Positions 45,103 through 54,118 of a DNA stretch of 64,000 nucleotides are shown here, piece after piece. A program made the translations under genes and the position numbers. Under the pieces are notes generated by a model. The model worked only from the letters and a program-made list of their open reading frames with translations, had not been told where the DNA came from and did no database searches. Origin of the DNA: Rivularia sp963920925 (GTDB taxonomy: Bacteria; Cyanobacteriota; Cyanobacteriia; Cyanobacteriales; Nostocaceae); contig NZ_CAWUDI010000028.1 of NCBI RefSeq assembly GCF_963920925.1, positions 53,169-117,168 of the forward strand. Direction: 5' to 3'. The number at the start of each line of letters is the position of its first letter. Positions within the stretch are counted from its first letter, which is position 1.

Positions 45103-46488
45103 CTAATCTAAATTCGGCATGAACATTACTGGTTCGGTTTCGCGGTTAATACCTCTCTCGAAACCACCAGCAGCCGCACGAGCGCGACCTGCGTGCCATA
45201 AGTGACCAATTAGGAAGAAGAATCCTAATACGAAGTGAGATGTAGCCAACCACGCACGAGGAGACACGTAGTTAAAGGAGTTAATCTCAGTTGCAACACC
45301 ACCTACAGAGTTCAATGAACCCAAAGGAGCGTGGGTCATATATTCAGCAGCACGACGAGCCTGCCAAGGCTGAATGTCATTCTTAACTTTTTCTAAGTCA
45401 AGACCGTTAGGACCGCGTAGAGGCTCCAACCAAGGGCCACGGAAATCCCAGAAGCGCATGGTTTCACCACCGAAGATGATTTCACCACTAGGAGAACGCA
45501 TCAAGTATTTACCAAGACCTGTAGGACCTTGAGCAGAACCTACGTTAGCACCTAAGCGTTGGTCGCGAATCAAGAAGGTCAAAGCTTGTGCTTGAGAAGC
45601 TTCTGAAGCTGTAGGACCAAAGAATTCACTTGGGTAAGCGGTGTTATTAAACCAAACGAAGGTGGAAGCAATAAAGCCCATCAAGGACAACGCACCCAAA
45701 CTATAAGAAAGATACGCCTCACCAGACCAGATGAAAGCACGACGCGCCCAACCAAAAGGCTTGGTAAGAATATGGAAGATACCACCAGAAATAGTGATGA
45801 TGGCAACCCAAATATGACCGCCAATGATATCTTCTAAGTTGTCAACGCTGACAATCCAACCTTCGCCACCGAAGGGGGATTTGAGTAGATAACCAAAAAT
45901 TACCGCAGGGTTCAATGTAGGGTTGGTTACGACGCGGACATCACCACCACCGGGTGCCCAGGTATCGTATAAACCACCGAAGAACATTGCTTTTAGCACC
46001 AACAATAAGGCTCCACATCCCAAAATTATTAGGTGGAAACCAATGATGGTGGTCATTTTGTTCTTATCTTTCCAGTCATAACCGAAGAAAGAAGAGTATT
46101 CTTCTAAGGTTTCTGGACCGCGAACCGCGTGATAGATACCGCCGAAACCTAGTACGGCAGAAGAAATTAAGTGAAGTACGCCAACAACAAAGTAGGGGAA
46201 AGTATCGATAACTTCACCACCAGCACCAACACCCCAACCTTGGGCTGCTAGGTGAGGTAGCAGAATTAAACCCTGCTCGTACATGGGCTTTTCAGGGATA
46301 AAGTGAGCAACCTCAAACAAGGTCATTGCTCCAGCCCAGAAAACGATTAAACCAGCATGAGCTACGTGAGCGCCCAGTAGTTTACCGGAAAGATTGATTA
46401 AGCGAGCGTTACCCGACCACCAAGCAAAGCCTGTACTTTGTTGGTCGCGTCCACCTGATGCTATTGCTTGATTAGAGAGCGTTACCAC
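45103..46488 (-). CDS. psbC: Photosystem II CP43 core antenna
   Basis: The 461-residue chlorophyll-binding core antenna starts at GTG 46488 (MVTLSNQAIASGG), the usual cyanobacterial start, inside the end of psbD. The ORF extends further upstream (to 46566) but that part is out of frame with psbC use and is psbD. Diagnostic segments are GFAWWSGNARLINLSGKLLG, ITKPFGWARRAF, SEFFGPTASEASQAQAL (loop E region) and GLGKYLMRSPSGEIIFGGETMRFWDFRGPWLEPLRGPNGLDL (in parts). It binds the Mn cluster periphery (loop E Glu/Arg). A GGAGG about 10 nt upstream (within psbD) supports the start. It is co-transcribed with psbD. Confidence 0.97.
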   Translation of the reverse strand: MVTLSNQAIASGGRDQQSTGFAWWSGNARLINLSGKLLGAHVAHAGLIVFWAGAMTLFEVAHFIPEKPMYEQGLILLPHLAAQGWGVGAGGEVIDTFPYFVVGVLHLISSAVLGFGGIYHAVRGPETLEEYSSFFGYDWKDKNKMTTIIGFHLIILGCGALLLVLKAMFFGGLYDTWAPGGGDVRVVTNPTLNPAVIFGYLLKSPFGGEGWIVSVDNLEDIIGGHIWVAIITISGGIFHILTKPFGWARRAFIWSGEAYLSYSLGALSLMGFIASTFVWFNNTAYPSEFFGPTASEASQAQALTFLIRDQRLGANVGSAQGPTGLGKYLMRSPSGEIIFGGETMRFWDFRGPWLEPLRGPNGLDLEKVKNDIQPWQARRAAEYMTHAPLGSLNSVGGVATEINSFNYVSPRAWLATSHFVLGFFFLIGHLWHAGRARAAAGGFERGINRETEPVMFMPNLD

Positions 46489-47530
46489 GTGGGAGAACCT
46501 CCTCTGGGAATACAAATTGTTCGTGGGGCTGATCTTGAGGAGCCATCCAAGCACGGATACCCTCATTCAGCAAAATGTTTTTCGTATAGAAAGTTTCAAA
46601 TTCTGGGTCTTCTGCCGCTCTCAATTCTTGAGATACGAAGTCATAAGCACGTAGGTTCAGCGCTAAGCCTACTACACCTACTGCGCTCATCCATAACCCG
46701 GTAACTGGTACGAACAACATGAAGAAGTGCAACCAGCGTTTGTTGGAGAATGCAATACCGAAAATCTGCGACCAGAAACGGTTTGCTGTCACCATTGAAT
46801 AGGTTTCTTCTGCTTGGGTTGGTTCAAATGCACGGAAGGTGTTAGAACCGTCACCGTCTTCAAACAAGGTGTTTTCTACGGTTGCACCGTGAATTGCACA
46901 CAACAGCGCACCACCCAATACTCCTGCTACTCCCATCATGTGGAAGGGGTTCAAAGTCCAGTTATGGAAACCTTGGAAAAATAGCAAGAAACGGAAGATT
47001 GCTGCTACTCCGAAACTAGGAGCAAAGAACCAAGAAGATTGACCCAAGGGGTACATCAAAAATACGCTGACGAATACCGCAATAGGTGCAGAAAACGCGA
47101 TCGCATTATAAGGACGAATTCCCACCAAACGGGAAATTTCAAATTGACGCAACATGAAGCCAATCAAACCGAAAGCTCCGTGTAACGCAACAAACGTCCA
47201 CAATCCGCCCAACTGACACCAACGGGTGAAGTCACCTTGAGCTTCAGGGCCCCACAAAAGCAATAGGGAATGTCCCATGCTGTCTGCGGGTGTGGATACT
47301 GCCACGGTCAAGAAGTTACAACCTTCTAAGTAAGAAGATGCCAAACCGTGGGTATACCAGGAAGATACAAAGGTTGTACCTGTGAGCCATCCACCTAGAG
47401 CCATGTAGGCACAGGGGAAAAGCAATAGACCCGACCAACCGATGAAAACGAATCTGTCTCGCTTTAACCAGTCATCGAGTACGTCAAACCACCCTCTAGT
47501 GCTAGGGGCGCGTCCAACTGCGATGGTCAT
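46472..47530 (-). CDS. psbD: Photosystem II D2 reaction-centre protein
   Basis: The 352-residue D2 protein begins MTIAVGRAPSTRGWFDVLDDW and ends GNAL. Visible are the transmembrane blocks, LSWMGHSLLLLWGP-like region SMGHSLLLLWGPEAQGD, FMLRQFEISRLVGIRPYNAI, HDWTLNPFHMMG-type FHNWTLNPFHMMGVAGVLGGALLCAIHGATVENTLFEDGD (in parts), and VTANRFWSQIFGIAFSNKRW. It overlaps psbC by 17 nt, the conserved cyanobacterial arrangement that couples their translation. The ATG at 47530 has GAGGA upstream. Many cyanobacteria have two psbD copies; only one is in the window. Confidence 0.98.
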   Translation of the reverse strand: MTIAVGRAPSTRGWFDVLDDWLKRDRFVFIGWSGLLLFPCAYMALGGWLTGTTFVSSWYTHGLASSYLEGCNFLTVAVSTPADSMGHSLLLLWGPEAQGDFTRWCQLGGLWTFVALHGAFGLIGFMLRQFEISRLVGIRPYNAIAFSAPIAVFVSVFLMYPLGQSSWFFAPSFGVAAIFRFLLFFQGFHNWTLNPFHMMGVAGVLGGALLCAIHGATVENTLFEDGDGSNTFRAFEPTQAEETYSMVTANRFWSQIFGIAFSNKRWLHFFMLFVPVTGLWMSAVGVVGLALNLRAYDFVSQELRAAEDPEFETFYTKNILLNEGIRAWMAPQDQPHEQFVFPEEVLPRGNAL

Positions 47531-47951
47531 TTGGACAAAAATCCTCTTTTACTAAAATTGCTACGTTTCTAATGAAACAAAGTTTTTATGCGGCACTTTC
47601 AACAGTACTGTCTATTTTATGAGAAAATACTACCAACTAGGTAAACATTTCTCAGGTTTGTGCCAAAACCTAATCGTACACTGCCTTGACAGAGTACGAT
47701 CGCTTAATAATTCTTAATTTATCACATTAGTCCAGGTTTGTGACCAATTTATACTGATTTTTTCGGCATTAAGTGCAAAGCCACTACATACCATCAATAT
47801 CAGAATATTTACAATTTGACACAAGTTTTCTCATAAAACTTAATCATAAAACTTAAATTGTATTAGGAAATCTAAAGAATTTGTGCGGAGTGACCGTTAG
47901 GATGGCAGACTTGATTAATAGAGAATTTCTCACAACCTCTTAATTTGTTCC
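47531..47951. other. Divergent psbD-ycf4 spacer
   Basis: The spacer between psbD and ycf4 should hold both promoters. AT-rich tracts (TTATCACATTAGTCC, TTGACACAAG) are seen near 47720 and 47818, but no specific element is assigned. No repeat was seen. Confidence 0.45.
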
Positions 47952-48521
47952 ATGACGGCATCAACAACAATCTCCAAAAGCAATAACGTCCTTACACAAA
48001 CGGTTCTGGGTTCTCGTAGGTTAAGTAATTATTGGTGGGCAACAGTAGTTTTTCTTGGAGCCGGAGGTTTCCTGCTCGCCGGATTGTCAAGCTATTTTCA
48101 GAAAAATTTACTTTTAGTCACAGATGCAACTCAATTAGTATTCGTCCCCCAAGGTTTAGTGATGGGGTTATATGGCATAGCAGGATTGCTTTTAGCTTTA
48201 TACCTATGGCTAGTAATTTTATGGGACTTAGGAGGCGGATACAACGAGTTTAATAGCGAGACAGGTAAGATAAAAATCTTTCGCTGGGGATTTCCTGGAA
48301 AAAACCGGCGAATTGAACTCGACTGTCGTACCGAAGACGTGCAATCGGTGCGAGTCGAAATCAAAGAAGGAATTAACCCCCGTCGCGCTCTTTATTTACG
48401 TGCCAAAGGTCGTAGAGACATTCCTTTAACAAGAGTCGGTCAACCTTTATCGTTAAAAGAATTAGAGACTAAAGGCGCTCAGTTAGCGAAATTTTTAGAA
48501 GTACCCCTTGAAGGGTTGTAG
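47952..48521 (+). CDS. ycf4: Photosystem I assembly protein Ycf4
   Basis: The 189-residue protein has two membrane helices near residues 30-50 and 68-95 (WWATVVFLGAGGFLLAGLSSY and GLVMGLYGIAGLLLALYLWLVIL, given in parts). The soluble domain contains DLGGGYNEFNSETGKIKIFRWGFPGKNRRIELDC and EIKEGINPRRALYLRAKGRRDIPLTRVG, in parts. Ycf4 helps assemble photosystem I in the thylakoid membrane. It is divergent from psbD. A short AGATGGGG array follows its stop. Confidence 0.97.
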   Translation: MTASTTISKSNNVLTQTVLGSRRLSNYWWATVVFLGAGGFLLAGLSSYFQKNLLLVTDATQLVFVPQGLVMGLYGIAGLLLALYLWLVILWDLGGGYNEFNSETGKIKIFRWGFPGKNRRIELDCRTEDVQSVRVEIKEGINPRRALYLRAKGRRDIPLTRVGQPLSLKELETKGAQLAKFLEVPLEGL

Positions 48522-48522
48522 G

Positions 48523-48648
48523 GGGATGGGGAGATGGGGAGATGGGGAGATGGGGAAAGGGAGCAAGATGCTCCCACTACTTCCTACTCCTAACTCCTAA
48601 CTCCTAACTCCTAACTCCTAACTCCTAACTCCTAACTCCTAACTAATT
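48523..48648. repeat. AGATGGGG and TAACTCC tandem arrays
   Basis: AGATGGGG repeats at 48523-48556 are followed by about nine copies of TAACTCC at 48585-48643. Both motifs recur across the window in both orientations. Confidence 0.9.
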
Positions 48649-48732
48649 ATTCTTAATGCCCTATTCCCAATCTAAAATCTAAAATCCAAAATCTAGTAGG
48701 CTAAGATACTTGGGTTGAGTTTTGTAGTGGAA

Positions 48733-49479
48733 ATGCTGTTGAAAGCTCCTAAGTATTTTTTGGTTACGCTTTTGGTTGTCAGTGCTTTGATGTTAAATGG
48801 ATGTTCTGGTGGGGAAGTGGCTTCGACTACAACTTCTCCAGACGCTACAGTAGCTGAAGCAGACAGCGATACAACCGCACAAGCAACTCTTGCATCTGAA
48901 GTAAAAAATGAGGCTGTTCCTGGAATGAACGATTTACCCAGACTTGAAGGCAAAGCTACTGTAGTGATGACCGTTAATGGTTCTCCTATCACTATCGAAT
49001 TAGATGGAGAAAATGCTCCCATCAGTGCCGGTAACTTTGTAGAATTGGTTCAGAAAGGCGTATACGATGGCTTGAGTTTCCATAGAGTAGTAAAAGATCC
49101 TCAACCCTTTGTAGCCCAAGGAGGCGATCCTAAAGGGAATGGAACTGGTGGGTATGTTGTGAATGGTAAAGAACGTACCGTTCCCTTAGAAATCAAGCCA
49201 CAAGGTGAAGAAGAGCCAGTTTACGGTCAAACAATCAAGAAAACACCAGTATTGCAACACAAAGCAGGCGCGATCGCAATGGCGCGATCGCAATCTCCAA
49301 ACTCTGCTTCTTCGCAGTTTTATTTCGCTTTGTCAGACTTAGCCTTCTTAGACGGTAACTACGCAGTATTCGGTAATGTCACTGAGGGAATGGATGTTGT
49401 AAATAACATCAAGCAAGGCGACAAAATCGAAAACGCCAAAGTTACCAAAGGCGCGGAGAATTTGAAAAACGCCGAGTAG
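48733..49479 (+). CDS. Cyclophilin-type peptidyl-prolyl isomerase lipoprotein
   Basis: From ATG 48733 the 248-residue product has a lipoprotein signal ending LVVSALMLNGC, with C as the lipidated residue, then a linker and a cyclophilin domain. The domain includes PITIELDGENAPISAGNFVELVQKGVYDGLSFHRVVKDPQPFVAQGGDP in parts, QSPNSASSQFYFAL and AVFGNVTEGMDVVNNI. It should assist protein folding in the periplasm or thylakoid lumen. A TTG start at 48715 is possible but the ATG is closer to the signal. Two HIP1 octamers lie within 30 bp at about 49266-49292. Confidence 0.9.
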   Translation: MLLKAPKYFLVTLLVVSALMLNGCSGGEVASTTTSPDATVAEADSDTTAQATLASEVKNEAVPGMNDLPRLEGKATVVMTVNGSPITIELDGENAPISAGNFVELVQKGVYDGLSFHRVVKDPQPFVAQGGDPKGNGTGGYVVNGKERTVPLEIKPQGEEEPVYGQTIKKTPVLQHKAGAIAMARSQSPNSASSQFYFALSDLAFLDGNYAVFGNVTEGMDVVNNIKQGDKIENAKVTKGAENLKNAE

Positions 49480-49515
49480 TTTTGATAGGGAGATAGGGAG
49501 ATGGGGTGATGGTAA

Positions 49516-49572
49516 GCCACTCTCGTGCGCGGGTTCCCCGCGTTGAGAGAAGTGGCGCAACCCGAAGGGGGA
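49516..49572. repeat. GC-rich hairpin repeat
   Basis: GCCACTCTC..GAGAGAAGTGGC with an inner GCGCGGG/CCCGCG pair, followed by GCAACCCGAAGGGG. It belongs to the dispersed GC-rich family also seen near 5822 and 35960. Confidence 0.6.
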
Positions 49573-49669
49573 GATAAGGGGACAAGGGAAAAATAACTAT
49601 TCCTAACTCCTAACTCCTAACTCCTAACTCTCTATCCCCAATCTAAAATCTAAAATCTAAAATCTAAAA

Positions 49670-50872
49670 TTGAATCGGGTTGTAGTTACTGGTATTGGTT
49701 TAATTTCTGCTTTGGGTAATAACTTGGAAGATAGTTGGGGGCGTTTAGTTGCGGGTGAATGTGGAATTAAACAGCGTCAACTTTTTCCAGAATTGCAAAG
49801 CCTTCCTTTTGGTTTGATTGGCGATCGCCCAGCACAGTTAAAAAACCTTACTCAACAAGTTGTCACTTCGGCTTTGCTAGATGCTTCATTAGTTCCACCT
49901 TTACCCGACTGCGGAGTTGTAATTGGTTCAAGTCGCAGCTATCAAGCGGAGTGGGAAAAGATGGCAAGGTGGATGTATGCGGACAAGGAGACAAGGAGAC
50001 AAGCGGACAAAAATGAAAAACTTTCTCCCCCTCCCCCCCTCTCCCCCTCCCCCCCTCTCCCCCTCCTCTCCACCCTTCCACACATGAACGCGATCGCGGC
50101 AGCGCAACTCGTAGGTGCAACTGGAACTGTATTAGCGCCGATGGCGGCTTGTGCTACTGGTATTTGGGCGCTTTTTCAAGGTTTTAACTTAATTAAATCT
50201 GGTCGTTGCGAGCGAGTAGTTGCCGGTGCGGTGGAGGCTCCAATTACGCCTTTGACGATTGCTGGTTTTGATCGAATGGGCGCTTTGGCAAAAACTGGTG
50301 CTTACCCTTTTGATGTCAATCGGGAAGGCTTGGTTTTAGGTGAAGGTGGAGCAGTGTTTGTTTTGGAGTCGGCGGAGTTAGCACGTCGGCGGGGAGCAAA
50401 GATATACGGTGAAATACTCGACTTTGGCTTGACTGCTGACGCTTATCATCCAAATCAACCGCACCCTGAAGGAAAAGGCGCTATTTCTGCGGTTAAAGAA
50501 TGTTTACATCGCGCTCATATTTCTCCAGAAGATATTGATTACATTCATGCTCACGGTACTGCTACGCAGATGAATGACCGTGTAGAAATTAAGGTTATAC
50601 AAACAATATTTGACAAAAGAGTGGCGGTTAGTTCTACTAAGGGAAGCACTGGTCATACAGTTGGAGCTTCTGGTGCTTTGGGGGTAGCTTTTACTTTGAT
50701 GAGTTTTAAGCATCAAATTTTACCGCCTTGTGTTGGTTTAAAGGAATCAGAATTTGATTTGAATTTAGTTAGAGAAGCGCGTCAAAGTCATATTCAGCGA
50801 GCGATGTGTTTTAGTTTTGGCTTTGGGGGACAAAATGCGGTTGTAGTTTTAAGCAATCGGAATGGCATGTGA
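49670..50872 (+). CDS. Beta-ketoacyl-ACP synthase (KAS II/FabF-like) with repeat-derived insertion
   Basis: The 400-residue thiolase-fold condensing enzyme has nucleophile C161 (PMAACATG), H in HAHGTATQ and H in KGSTGHTVGASG, a full Cys-His-His triad. Residues about 104-135 (DKETRRQADKNEKL and the proline-rich SPPPPLSPSPPL) are read from GACAAGGAGACAAGG and CTCCCCCTCCCC-type repeats; the fold then resumes with LPHMNAIAAAQLVGATG. It starts at TTG 49670. It likely makes fatty acids or a specialised acyl chain; it is not next to other fab genes. A TnpB element abuts its stop. Confidence 0.9.
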   Translation: MNRVVVTGIGLISALGNNLEDSWGRLVAGECGIKQRQLFPELQSLPFGLIGDRPAQLKNLTQQVVTSALLDASLVPPLPDCGVVIGSSRSYQAEWEKMARWMYADKETRRQADKNEKLSPPPPLSPSPPLPLLSTLPHMNAIAAAQLVGATGTVLAPMAACATGIWALFQGFNLIKSGRCERVVAGAVEAPITPLTIAGFDRMGALAKTGAYPFDVNREGLVLGEGGAVFVLESAELARRRGAKIYGEILDFGLTADAYHPNQPHPEGKGAISAVKECLHRAHISPEDIDYIHAHGTATQMNDRVEIKVIQTIFDKRVAVSSTKGSTGHTVGASGALGVAFTLMSFKHQILPPCVGLKESEFDLNLVREARQSHIQRAMCFSFGFGGQNAVVVLSNRNGM

Positions 50873-50873
50873 A

Positions 50874-52085
50874 CTACCCAACACCGACCTGAGTACAGGT
50901 ACGGTGTGGGCTTCCAGCTTCACGGACAGTAGCCTCTACGGAAGTCTTGCGACCTCGATGCGGTCTTACACTCTCTCCACTGGCAGTAGCGCTAGTCCCT
51001 AACGCTAATAAACGCAAGCCTTCATCCCGAATATTGACAGCCGCGTTGATATCTCTATCGTGCTTAGTTCGGCAATTAGAACAAGTCCAGCTACGCACTT
51101 CTAGAGGCAAGCTACCTATTTGATTTAGACATACGTTGCAAGTTTTACTTGAAGGGAAAAAACGTCCTATTTCTAGGTAAGTTTTACCTTCTTTCTCCGC
51201 TTTGTATTTTAGTTGCCTGGTAAATTCTGACCAGCCACAATCGCTAATTGCCTTAGCAAGATTGTGGTTCTTTACCATGTTTTTAACTGCTAGATTCTCG
51301 ACAATGATGACTTGGTTTTCGTTCACCAGTTTGCGAGACAGTTTATGTTGAAAGTCTTTGCGAGTATTGGTTATTTTTTCATGTACTCTTGCAACTATTC
51401 TTTTAGTTTTGCTTCTACGATTAGAACCTTTTTCTTTGCGTGATAGTTTTTGTTGTTTGCGCTTGAGATTTGCTGCGCGTTTTTTTAGGTGTCTAGGGTT
51501 ATCAAACTTTGAACCATCGCTGGTAATTGCAAAATGAGTCAATCCAAGGTCAATCCCTATTGCTTTTCCTTCAATGCTAGGTGTCGCGTCTGGTTGTCCA
51601 TCATCAAACAACAAAGCAGCATAATACTTGCCAGTACAAGACATACTGACTGTAACGGTTTTTAGCTTTCCCTCAAAAATGCGATGAAGCCTTGCAGCAA
51701 CTTCGCCTATTTTTGGTAGCTTTATAGCGCCATCTAATAGCTTGACTGACTGAGGATATTGAATAGACTGCTTGCCATGCTTGCTTTTGAAATTGGGGTA
51801 TTTTGCCCTACCTTCAAAGAAGTTGATAAATGCTCTAGACAAATTGAGGCTCACAGACTGCAACACTTGCGAGTAACAATCTTTCAACCAAGGAAATTCA
51901 ACTTTGAGCGCAGGAAGAAGATCATTATATCCTTGCCTAGAAATTCCTTTTCCTGTTGCCTTATAAGTTTCGTTGTTCAAATTCAAGGCGCGATTCCACC
52001 ACCAACGAGCGCAACCAAAAGCTTGAGATAAAGCTTCTTTTTGAGCAGCATTTGGATAAATTCGGACTTTGACAACGTTTCTCAT
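50874..52085 (-). CDS. tnpB: IS200/IS605-type TnpB RNA-guided nuclease (no TnpA)
   Basis: The 403-residue protein has the TnpB layout: an N-terminal helical region (VKVRIYPNAAQKEALSQAFG) and a RuvC-like core with D179 (GIDLGLTHF), E263 (IIVENLAV) and D345 (KHDRDINAA). A zinc ribbon has C316/C319 and C335/C338 (SKTCNVCLNQ...WTCSNCRT). All catalytic positions are intact. Its last residues (VRPHRGRKTSVEATVREAGSP, in part) run into the element's right end. No TnpA is present. The stop lies 1 nt from the KAS stop. Confidence 0.93.
   Translation of the reverse strand: MRNVVKVRIYPNAAQKEALSQAFGCARWWWNRALNLNNETYKATGKGISRQGYNDLLPALKVEFPWLKDCYSQVLQSVSLNLSRAFINFFEGRAKYPNFKSKHGKQSIQYPQSVKLLDGAIKLPKIGEVAARLHRIFEGKLKTVTVSMSCTGKYYAALLFDDGQPDATPSIEGKAIGIDLGLTHFAITSDGSKFDNPRHLKKRAANLKRKQQKLSRKEKGSNRRSKTKRIVARVHEKITNTRKDFQHKLSRKLVNENQVIIVENLAVKNMVKNHNLAKAISDCGWSEFTRQLKYKAEKEGKTYLEIGRFFPSSKTCNVCLNQIGSLPLEVRSWTCSNCRTKHDRDINAAVNIRDEGLRLLALGTSATASGESVRPHRGRKTSVEATVREAGSPHRTCTQVGVG
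50877..50910 (-). ncRNA. Predicted TnpB right-end hairpin / omega-RNA 3' part
   Basis: CCCAACACCG / CGGTGTGGG (one bulge) with an inner ACCTGAGTACAGGT palindrome lies at the 3' end of tnpB, where omega-RNA scaffolds of IS605-type elements end. The following 16 nt or so, on the minus strand, would be the guide; here they are the complement of the KAS 3' end. Confidence 0.5.
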
Positions 52086-52138
52086 TCTTCAATAATACCA
52101 TAAATCTTGTTCGTGGTAAAATAATCAAATATAGAGTT

Positions 52139-52205
52139 GCCGATTCCCTATGGGTCATCGGCTGCCTATCCATCCCGGCGCTGAATGAGTACATTACAGC
52201 GCGGG
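52139..52205. mobile_element. Predicted left-end hairpins of the TnpB element
   Basis: Two short hairpins, GCCGAT/ATCGGC (52139-52162) and CCCGGCGCTG/CAGCGCGGG (52174-52205), lie upstream of tnpB and resemble the subterminal structures of IS200/IS605 elements. The exact boundary is not defined. Confidence 0.45.
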
Positions 52206-52489
52206 ACTTCCGGCAAAGAAAGTTAAAAAATTGCAAAACAAAAAGAACATACCTTCGCAGAATTTTTGGAAATATCTTTTGATTTATCGTTTATGTAAAC
52301 AACCACCAGCACGTTTTATGCAAATTACTTTTGAATGCATAAGTGAACCTGCGCCGGTAATATCCCATAATCTACCTATTTCTAGACAAAAGTAATTAAT
52401 ATCTCTGGATATTCCATACCTGAGACAGTCGCTAGTGTTATTACCAGATATCATAATAAAAGTAGATAAATCTTAAAAAATATTTACCA
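52206..52489. other. Spacer upstream of the transporter
   Basis: AT-rich DNA without a gene between the TnpB element and the MFS gene. A TGCAAATTACTTTTGAATGCA near 52320 (written in parts) may form a weak palindrome. The promoter of the transporter should be here. Confidence 0.4.
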
Positions 52490-53872
52490 ATGCAGGTATC
52501 TTCCTCTGGCTGGTCTAAACTCAAACATTTAATACAAGAAAAAATTCTTTTCGGTAATGAACCGACACCAGAGTTGTTCGCAATTCTCACCGTTTATTTC
52601 GTCCAAGGTATTTTGCGGCTGTCGCGTTTGGCGGTTAGCTTTTTTCTCAAAGATGAACTTGGGCTAAGTCCTGCGGAGGTTTCAGCCTTATTTGGTATTA
52701 TCGTTTTACCTTGGATTATTAAGCCTGTATTTGGGTTCTTTTCCGATGGTTTCCCCATATTTGGTTATCGAAGACGACCTTATTTAATTTTGTCGGGGAT
52801 TCTCGGAACGTTAGCCTGGGTAGCTATGGCGACTGTAGTTCATAGTAGCTGGGCTGCGACAACTGCTATTTTGTTAAGTTCGCTTTCGGTAGCGGTGAGC
52901 GATGTAATTGTAGATTCATTGGTAGTAGAAAGAGCAAGAGCAGAATCGCAAGCTGAAGCAGGTTCTTTACAGTCCATTTGTTGGGGTGCTTCGGCATTTG
53001 GGGGTTTGATAACCGCTTACTTTGGCGGATTATTGTTAGAATATTTCACTACGCGCACTGTATTTTGGATTACTGCGACATTTCCATTGATTGTTTCTGG
53101 AGTTGCTTGGTTAATTGCCGAATCTCCCGTAGAGCATAATCCCGAAGACGATAAAAACGGCAATTTCGAGGATGTTAAACAGCAAATAAAGTTACTTCGT
53201 CAAACTGTAACCAAAAAAGTAATTTGGCTACCTGCTGCTTTTCTGTTTATTTGGCTAGCTACACCAAGTTCGGAATCGGCGTTTTTCTTCTTTACTACTA
53301 ACGATTTACATTTCCAACCAGAATTTTTAGGAAGGGTACGTTTAGTAACGAGTATTGCGGCTTTAGTTGGGATTTTTATTTTCCAACGTTTTCTCAAGAG
53401 CGTTCCGTTTCGGGTGATTTTTGGTTGGAGTACGGTAATTTCAACTGTATTGGGATTAACAACGCTGATATTAGTAACTCACGCTAACCGTGCTATAGGA
53501 ATAGACGATCATTGGTTTAGTTTGGGTGATAGTTTGATTCTGACGGTAATGGGGCAAATCGCCTATATGCCAGTTTTAGTATTAGCTGCAAGAATTTGTC
53601 CTCCGGGAGTAGAAGCGACTTTATTTGCACTATTAATGTCGGTGACAAACTTAGCGGGATTAGTTTCTCACGAGACAGGTGCAGCACTAATGCATTATTT
53701 GGGAGTCACTGAAAACAACTTTGATAATTTGTGGCTGTTAGTAACAATTACCAATCTCAGCACTTTATTACCATTACCATTTATTAATTGGCTACCAGAG
53801 AAAGGAGAAGAAACTCCCAAGGTAGAACAACCAGCCTTAGAAAGCGAAGAATTAGAAACGATGCCTATTTGA
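52490..53872 (+). CDS. Folate/biopterin-family (FBT) MFS transporter
   Basis: The 460-residue membrane protein has about 11-12 hydrophobic segments and the FBT/BT1 signatures: LSRLAVSFFLKDELGLSPAEVS, LPWIIKPVFGFFSDGFPIFGYRRRPYLILSG (in parts), VSDVIVDSLVVERARAES and SLQSICWGASAFGG. FBT members in cyanobacteria and plants move folates or pterins across membranes, though some relatives have other substrates. Starts MQVSSSGWSKLKHLIQ at ATG 52490. Not in an operon; the window's folP is 36 kb away. Confidence 0.85.
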   Translation: MQVSSSGWSKLKHLIQEKILFGNEPTPELFAILTVYFVQGILRLSRLAVSFFLKDELGLSPAEVSALFGIIVLPWIIKPVFGFFSDGFPIFGYRRRPYLILSGILGTLAWVAMATVVHSSWAATTAILLSSLSVAVSDVIVDSLVVERARAESQAEAGSLQSICWGASAFGGLITAYFGGLLLEYFTTRTVFWITATFPLIVSGVAWLIAESPVEHNPEDDKNGNFEDVKQQIKLLRQTVTKKVIWLPAAFLFIWLATPSSESAFFFFTTNDLHFQPEFLGRVRLVTSIAALVGIFIFQRFLKSVPFRVIFGWSTVISTVLGLTTLILVTHANRAIGIDDHWFSLGDSLILTVMGQIAYMPVLVLAARICPPGVEATLFALLMSVTNLAGLVSHETGAALMHYLGVTENNFDNLWLLVTITNLSTLLPLPFINWLPEKGEETPKVEQPALESEELETMPI

Positions 53873-54118
53873 TGTCAGAATTAATGATGAAACAACCAGA
53901 AGAAGTGGTTGTTGATTGATTAACAAGTTAAAAATAACTAATTACACATTGTAATTGCAAATGGAGAAGAATGCAGCTATTAGGGTTTCTTTCTGATCCG
54001 TCTAAAATCATAACTACACGTCAGTATTCTTCATTGTATCTTAACTATAATTGGGGTATAAATCAGGATGACCCTCGCGGGAAAAGCAAGTGAAATTGTA
54101 TTAACGCGAGGTATTTTT

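Noticed and set aside
46489..46566. Longer psbC start giving MRVSVLGWLLKIS
   Set aside because: That stretch overlaps psbD coding and CP43 of related organisms starts MVTLSN; the GTG at 46488 has a good ribosome-binding site.
48585..48643. Tandem array as a possible CRISPR
   Set aside because: Units are 7 bp without spacers; they are STRR-type repeats and no cas gene is present.
54056..54075. GGGGTATAAATCAGGATG as a fifth copy of the AAATCAGGT motif
   Set aside because: Only about 9 bp match, there is no second copy and the orientation differs relative to the secreted gene.
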